Below, one piece after another: positions 59,730 through 64,000 of a stretch of 64,000 nucleotides of DNA. The DNA is taken from positions 4,402,001-4,466,000 of the forward strand of contig NZ_CP076607.1 of the NCBI RefSeq assembly GCF_018966525.1. The letters are read 5' to 3'. The notes under the pieces were generated by a model, which was not told the origin of the DNA, did not search any database, and saw only the letters and a list, made by a program, of their open reading frames with translations. The position numbers were made by a program, and so were the translations under genes. Origin of the DNA: Paenibacillus sophorae. Lineage in GTDB: Bacteria; Bacillota; Bacilli; Paenibacillales; Paenibacillaceae. The number at the start of each line of letters is the position of its first letter. The first letter of the stretch is position 1.

Positions 59730-60628
59730 AAGATTTGACTCTCCTTCCTTTTGCTCATGTACAATTGAACCGAGGTGATCGCTAAAATAATGACAAAGAA
59801 CACAAGCGCCTCCGCAGTGGCTAATCCGTACTTATTGTTGGCAAAGGCATCGTTATAGATATTTAAGGCCATAGATGTAGTTGAGCCGTAGGGCCCTCCT
59901 TTTGTCAGAGAAACATTAGTCTCAAACATCTTGAGCGCGCTTGAAATCGTCCAGAACAGGGAGACTGTAATGTACGGAACACACAAGGGCAGTTTGATCC
60001 GGAGAAACGTATTTAGGGGTCTGGAACCGTCAACCTTCGCGGATTCAATCAGCTCCGAAGAAATTCCGCTCAAAGCGGCGATCATGATGACCATCACATA
60101 ACCCGCATTTTGCCAAACATTGACGATGACTAACGCGGCGAATGCCGTCTTCTCTGTTCCGAGCCATTGCTGGGTAAAGAAGCCCAAATTCAGCTTGTCA
60201 CCGATCGCCGGAAAACCGGCAATAAAAATAAACTGCCAAATAAAACCAAGGATTAATCCTCCCATCGTTTGCGGCAAATAAAAGGCGGCCCGGAATGGGT
60301 TCCGAAGAGGCAGCCTGGCTGTCAATGCTACAGCCAAAAGTATGCCGAGCAGATTGATGAGCAGTACAGTGACCGCAGTAATACGGAGAGTGAACCAGAA
60401 AGCATCCAAAAACTTCGCTTTCCCCGAGAATATATTGTTGAAATTGTTGAGTCCCACAAACTTAATTTCATTGGAAATTCCATTCCAATTGGAGAACGAG
60501 TAAATAATACTTATAGCAAATGGAATAACAACGACGGCAAGAAAAACTAACGTGGAAGGTCCCAGAAACAGAAGATTACCCCATAACATGTTATATTTCT
60601 TTTTTCTCTTCAAATTCTTGTCCCCCAA
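59726..60628 (-). CDS. ABC sugar permease (MalF-type)
   Basis: 300 residues from TTG 60628, eight bases after AAGGAA. Membrane segments and the EAA loop ELIESAKVDGSRPLNTFLRI with KLPLCVP. First gene of the operon MalF-like, MalG-like, binding protein, GH3. Its promoter region is shared with the divergent AraC gene. Confidence 0.9.
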   Translation of the reverse strand: MGDKNLKRKKKYNMLWGNLLFLGPSTLVFLAVVVIPFAISIIYSFSNWNGISNEIKFVGLNNFNNIFSGKAKFLDAFWFTLRITAVTVLLINLLGILLAVALTARLPLRNPFRAAFYLPQTMGGLILGFIWQFIFIAGFPAIGDKLNLGFFTQQWLGTEKTAFAALVIVNVWQNAGYVMVIMIAALSGISSELIESAKVDGSRPLNTFLRIKLPLCVPYITVSLFWTISSALKMFETNVSLTKGGPYGSTTSMALNIYNDAFANNKYGLATAEALVFFVIILAITSVQLYMSKRKESQIL

Positions 60629-60778
60629 TTTTCAAATTCCTTATTTGTAATGTCGGCATTTATAACATGCTCTTTACTTGTTACTTTAAATTATATAAAA
60701 TTAAAAATAAATTTCTTCGCTTTTTTTGACTGATTTATAGCGAAAAGTTGATATTTGTATCAAGGGGATGATCAATTT
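60629..60778. promoter_or_regulatory. Divergent promoter region of the sugar operon and AraC regulator
   Basis: 150 very AT-rich bases between divergent starts. TATATAAT-like sequence on the minus strand (~60685-60700) is a plausible -10 for the transporter operon. The AraC protein probably binds here, but no clear direct repeat was found. Confidence 0.4.
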
Positions 60779-61651
60779 ATGAATTATAGCCACGAAAGTA
60801 TTATGGTTCCCGAAGGATTTTTGGCATGGATATACTTGCATTCGGAAAACCAAGTCACCTTGGTGGAAGATCATTGGCATCGCAGCCTAGAGTTAACTTT
60901 GATGCTTGAAGGTGAGAGCTTATATAACATAAACGGAAATGAAATCCTTGTTCGCGAGAATGAATTGGTTTTGATTAACAGCGGAGAAATTCACAGTTGT
61001 CAAATTGATTGGTCCAAACCCTATGAGGCTTTGACGATTATTTTTCCTTTTGATCTGCTGAAACAATCCAATCCAAGCGTTGAAAAATTTTTCTTCACCT
61101 TGGACAATGATTCGCCCAGCTATACACAATTGGTCTCTATGTTTAGAGAAACCTACCACCTTTTCAAAAAACGAGCCTCCAATCCGCATTACCAACTAAA
61201 ATTAAACAGTGTGTTTTATGATATTTTGTATCTTCTCATGACCAGCTTCATTACTGAAAAAAAACTGTCCTTGTCTGTAAAATCCCAAAAGTACTGGAAT
61301 AGATGCCAAATGATTATCGAACATATAGACGAACATTATAAAGAGCAGCTTACCTTAACCTCATTGTCCAGAGATTTTGGGATATCCAAAGAGCATCTGG
61401 CAAGGACATTTAAAGAATATATGGGAACAACTTTTAAAAAACATCTCACCCGTATCCGTCTGTTTTACGCTTATCAGTTACTTATCTATACCGATTACTC
61501 CCTCCTGGAAATCGCCATGAAAGAAGGTTTTACCGACAGCCGCTCCTTTATCAATAGTTTCAAAGAAATATATGGGATCACGCCGCAAAAATACAGAAAA
61601 ACACTGGCAAATCATCACATCATCCGGCATAAAAAATACGATTTGACTTAA
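60779..61651 (+). CDS. AraC family regulator (cupin plus HTH)
   Basis: 290 residues from ATG 60779; an upstream in-frame TTG lies at 60755. N-terminal cupin sensing domain (EDHWHRSLELTLMLEGESLY, VRENELVLINSGEIHSCQID). C-terminal double HTH: TLTSLSRDFGISKEHLARTF, SLLEIAMKEGFTDSRSFINS, FKEIYGITPQKYRK. Divergent from the beta-glucoside import operon, so it is its likely activator. Confidence 0.9.
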   Translation: MNYSHESIMVPEGFLAWIYLHSENQVTLVEDHWHRSLELTLMLEGESLYNINGNEILVRENELVLINSGEIHSCQIDWSKPYEALTIIFPFDLLKQSNPSVEKFFFTLDNDSPSYTQLVSMFRETYHLFKKRASNPHYQLKLNSVFYDILYLLMTSFITEKKLSLSVKSQKYWNRCQMIIEHIDEHYKEQLTLTSLSRDFGISKEHLARTFKEYMGTTFKKHLTRIRLFYAYQLLIYTDYSLLEIAMKEGFTDSRSFINSFKEIYGITPQKYRKTLANHHIIRHKKYDLT

Positions 61652-61699
61652 GTTATCCGTGACTGCAAATCCGTTCTCTCACGTTCTAAAAAACAAATA

Positions 61700-61726
61700 G
61701 AAGCCCCCGCCACAAGCAGGAGCTTC
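61700..61726 (+). terminator. Imperfect terminator hairpin after the AraC gene
   Basis: GAAGC...GCTTC arms with 9 of 11 positions paired and a CACAA loop; weak T-tract. The remaining bases up to 61924 contain no supported gene. Confidence 0.45.
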
Positions 61727-61924
61727 AAGTTATTGAATCACATGACAATTTTTTATCTCAATGCCAGGACCACCTCTTCACTTGTCCGAATTCGTCCAAT
61801 CCGGGGAAGATGAAGATACTCTCCGGGTTCCTTCAGTTTCCTGCCGTTGCAGTAATAATTTCCTCCATTTTTCATACACCCATCTTCTGTCCTGATCATA
61901 AACAAGGAAGAAAAGAAGGGCGGG

Positions 61925-62788
61925 ATGCAGGTGGGTAACAATAATGATTTTGAAGAGCGAGCGATCTTTCTGGCTGCCATCTGCGGACAGACTTATGCCC
62001 AATTTACAAATACGGACGGTTCATTCGTCGTTCCTTTGAATTATTCGGTCAGTCATACGATTGAAGTGAAATCCATTAGCAATGCATGGGAACGCTTTGG
62101 GTTTATTATAGAATCTCCACAAGAGATTATTATTGCCTTTCGGGGAACCAGCTCAGCGACCAATTGGATCTCTGACATCATCGCTTCACAAAAGAGGTTT
62201 AAATATATTAAGCAAGAATGTCTTACTCATCGCGGCTTCACAGACATCTATTCCTCAGCCCGCAACGGGATTATCGCTGCTCTTACCCGGTTATCGCAGG
62301 GCAAGACGTTATACATTACCGGGCACAGTCTCGGTGCGGCGCTCGCGACATTATGTTCGATGGATATTGCAGCCAACACTGCTCATCGCTCACCTAACCT
62401 GTATACCTTTGGGTCTCCCCGTGTAGGCGATCCGGCATTTTCAAAAATTTTTTCAAAGTATGTCAGGAACAGCTACCGTATTGCCAATCTTTTTGACGTG
62501 GTAACCTATACTCCACCAACCATTTACAAGCTGCCCAAGCGGGAAAAAAAGTACTATTACAGTCATGTTCAGACTCTCTCATCGCTTTCTTTCCAGAATG
62601 GAGGCATAGGCCTCAATCACATAATCGGCAGCTATTTCAGAGAGCTCTCCCGGCTTCAGCCGCAATTCACCCAATCGATATGTATGACGAACCCTGGTTT
62701 CTGTCCAGTTACTGAAGTTTCCCCAAATGAACCGGCAAAGTCGCAGGGGATCAAAAAAGGTAACCCGCCATCATTAAGGGTTACCTAA
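61925..62788 (+). CDS. Class 3 lipase family protein
   Basis: 287 residues after GAAGGGCGGG. Alpha/beta hydrolase with lipase_3 motifs: IIIAFRGTSSATNWISDI, CLTHRGFTDIYSSARNGII, the catalytic serine in ITGHSLGAALATL, the Asp in LFDVVTYTPP and the His in GIGLNHIIGSYF. No signal peptide is seen, so an intracellular or non-classically exported esterase is likely. Its last codons overlap a terminator hairpin. Confidence 0.87.
   Translation: MQVGNNNDFEERAIFLAAICGQTYAQFTNTDGSFVVPLNYSVSHTIEVKSISNAWERFGFIIESPQEIIIAFRGTSSATNWISDIIASQKRFKYIKQECLTHRGFTDIYSSARNGIIAALTRLSQGKTLYITGHSLGAALATLCSMDIAANTAHRSPNLYTFGSPRVGDPAFSKIFSKYVRNSYRIANLFDVVTYTPPTIYKLPKREKKYYYSHVQTLSSLSFQNGGIGLNHIIGSYFRELSRLQPQFTQSICMTNPGFCPVTEVSPNEPAKSQGIKKGNPPSLRVT
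62757..62787 (-). terminator. Terminator of the ABC exporter, embedded in the lipase 3' end
   Basis: On the minus strand AGGTAACC and GGTTACCT form a stem followed by TTTTTT. The same bases encode the last residues of the plus-strand lipase (KKGNPPSLRVT). Confidence 0.8.
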
Positions 62789-62811
62789 TCGTATCTAAAT
62801 AACTTTTATGG

Positions 62812-63624
62812 TTATGTGCGGCGCATATAAGCGCGTACCGTGATTGGTGCGAAGATCGCCACAATGACAGCGGCGCCGATGAGGGAGAAGGCAAGATCTC
62901 CGCCCATCGTTCCCGCGTTGACGAGATCCCGGACGGCTGTGACCAGATGCGAAATCGGGTTGATGTTAACGAACCACTGAAGCCAGTCCGGCATGGTATT
63001 GACCGGCACGAAAGCATTTGAGAGAAAGGTAAGCGGGAACAGCGCAATCATAGATATCCCTTGCACACTGGAAGCCGTACGAGCAATTACGCCAAAGAAG
63101 GCGAAGATCCAGCTAATAGCCCAGGAACATGCGATTACGAGAACCGCGGCGATGGCGACATGCCCGATCCCGCCCTCGGGCCGATAGCCCATGAGATACC
63201 CCATGACGAAGGTAAGCACAGTTGCAATCGTGTACCGGACGGTGTCTGCAAGCAGAGCTCCCGCAAGTGGAGCAATTCGCGAGATCGGCAGTGATTTGAA
63301 CCGGTCAAACACGCCTTTTTCCATATCCTCACGCAGTTGGACGCCAGTAACGGTTGAAGTCGAGATGACGGTCTGCACGAGGATACCGGGGATGATGACC
63401 GGCAAATAATTCTGCACGTCTCCAGAGATGGCCCCGCCAAAAATATAGGTAAACATCAGGGTGAAAATGATTGGCTGAAGCGTAACGTCAACCAACTGCT
63501 CGGGTGTGCGCTTGATTTTTAGCAGACCCCGATAAGCCATCGTCAACGAATTGCGTATCGATTGGCCGAAGCTAGTATGGTTCTCCAGACCGCGCTCGGC
63601 ACCAGGCTTAATTAATGTACTCAT
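62812..63624 (-). CDS. ABC-2 type permease (DrrB-like)
   Basis: 270 residues from ATG 63624, eight bases after GGAGGG; the frame opens earlier without a site. Six membrane segments and the ABC-2 motifs TLQPIIFTLMFTYIFGGAIS, REDMEKGVFDRFKSLPISRI, APLAGALLADTVRY and ALFPLTFLSNAFVPVNTMPD. Daunorubicin-exporter-like drug or lipid efflux is likely. It overlaps the ATPase gene by 17 bases. Confidence 0.88.
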   Translation of the reverse strand: MSTLIKPGAERGLENHTSFGQSIRNSLTMAYRGLLKIKRTPEQLVDVTLQPIIFTLMFTYIFGGAISGDVQNYLPVIIPGILVQTVISTSTVTGVQLREDMEKGVFDRFKSLPISRIAPLAGALLADTVRYTIATVLTFVMGYLMGYRPEGGIGHVAIAAVLVIACSWAISWIFAFFGVIARTASSVQGISMIALFPLTFLSNAFVPVNTMPDWLQWFVNINPISHLVTAVRDLVNAGTMGGDLAFSLIGAAVIVAIFAPITVRAYMRRT

Positions 63625-64000
63625 GCTTTTGTCCCTCCATTTCGTTCGATTCACTAAACGCCATTGCTGCGTCCTCTTGTACACCATGGCCCGTAATGGT
63701 TAGAAATACCTCGTCAAGGGTTGGCTTCTGCACACTCATTTCGGCCAAAGGGATGCCCGCCTCGCGAAGAGCGATGAGCAGGTCCGTGACCCGATCGGCG
63801 TTCCCCATGGGCGCAGTAATTTTCGCGGCTTCCGCGGATATATTGGACTGCACCTTGAGGACCTGTTCGACAGTCCGGCGGGCAATCACGATGTCCTGCG
63901 GGTTTTGCACCCTTAATTGCAGCGACGAATTGCCGACGGATGCTTTCAGTTCATCAACTGTACCCTCGGCGACAACCCGTCCATGATCGATAACCGCTAT
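63608..64000 (-). CDS. ABC exporter ATPase (DrrA-like), C-terminal part
   Basis: The frame is open to the right edge, so the gene starts beyond the window and the GTG at 63910 is internal. Visible: IAVIDHGRVVAEGTVDELKA (post-H-loop region of the ATPase) and the DrrA-type C-terminal domain ending PTLDEVFLTITGHG. It energises the permease encoded next. The Walker motifs lie outside the window. Confidence 0.85.
   Translation of the reverse strand: MAVIDHGRVVAEGTVDELKASVGNSSLQLRVQNPQDIVIARRTVEQVLKVQSNISAEAAKITAPMGNADRVTDLLIALREAGIPLAEMSVQKPTLDEVFLTITGHGVQEDAAMAFSESNEMEGQKHEYIN

Overview
The window joins the right-hand part of an AT-rich prophage (1 to about 26,600) to a chromosomal segment of moderate GC content. 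The chromosome looks like a Gram-positive Paenibacillus-type endospore former. It carries the ylxM-ffh-rpsP-khpA-rimM-trmD...rplS-lepB-rbgA-rnhB-ylqG-ylqH-yraN block in Firmicute order on the minus strand. AGGAGG-type ribosome binding sites are frequent, many genes start with GTG or TTG, and a perfect 7-1-7 Fur box is present. The species cannot be named from the sequence alone.

Prophage (1-26.6 kb, plus strand): it opens inside a large tail protein with a tail-endopeptidase-like segment. A cargo stretch of about 4.7 kb follows (2.84-7.53 kb), made of small, mostly separately terminated units. These are a secreted ankyrin protein, a small HTH repressor-like gene divergent from an unknown gene across a 38-bp palindrome, a BRO-type antirepressor, the C-terminal remnant of an endonuclease-like gene, a secreted protein and a Panacea-domain antitoxin/MazF-like toxin pair. 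Structural genes then resume: a PAAR-like protein, a Dit-like distal tail protein, baseplate and fibre proteins, five consecutive genes carrying six F5/8 type C (discoidin) domains, and a DNRLRE repeat protein. Lysis genes follow (phi29/Cph1-type holin, M15 endolysin, LLH-type holin). The right end holds a DUF5659-like gene, a RepL-like winged-helix gene and a 33-codon ORF. The prophage ends inside comM (yifB), which has lost its first ~30 codons to the far side of the element. No integrase is visible; it is presumably to the left of the window.

Chromosome (26.6-64 kb): the truncated comM is followed by a metallophosphoesterase and the translation/secretion block. trmD and rplS, normally adjacent, are separated by about 5.8 kb. 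That interval holds a zinc-finger membrane protein, a DUF4097-type lipoprotein, tRNA-Pro(GGG), an AT-rich acyltransferase, a strongly structured orphan RNA with its own terminator, and a class-C-like group II intron sitting exactly behind the trmD terminator. Three tandem hairpin repeats lie between ffh and rpsP.

The right part holds a PAQR (hemolysin III) protein, carboxypeptidase Taq, a HesB-like protein, beta-carbonic anhydrase, a NUDIX hydrolase, a Fur-box-controlled ferric-reductase-like membrane protein, and a YyaL-type thioredoxin-domain protein. A beta-glucoside ABC importer plus GH3 beta-glucosidase operon lies divergent to an AraC regulator, followed by a class 3 lipase and the start of a DrrAB-like ABC exporter that runs off the right edge.
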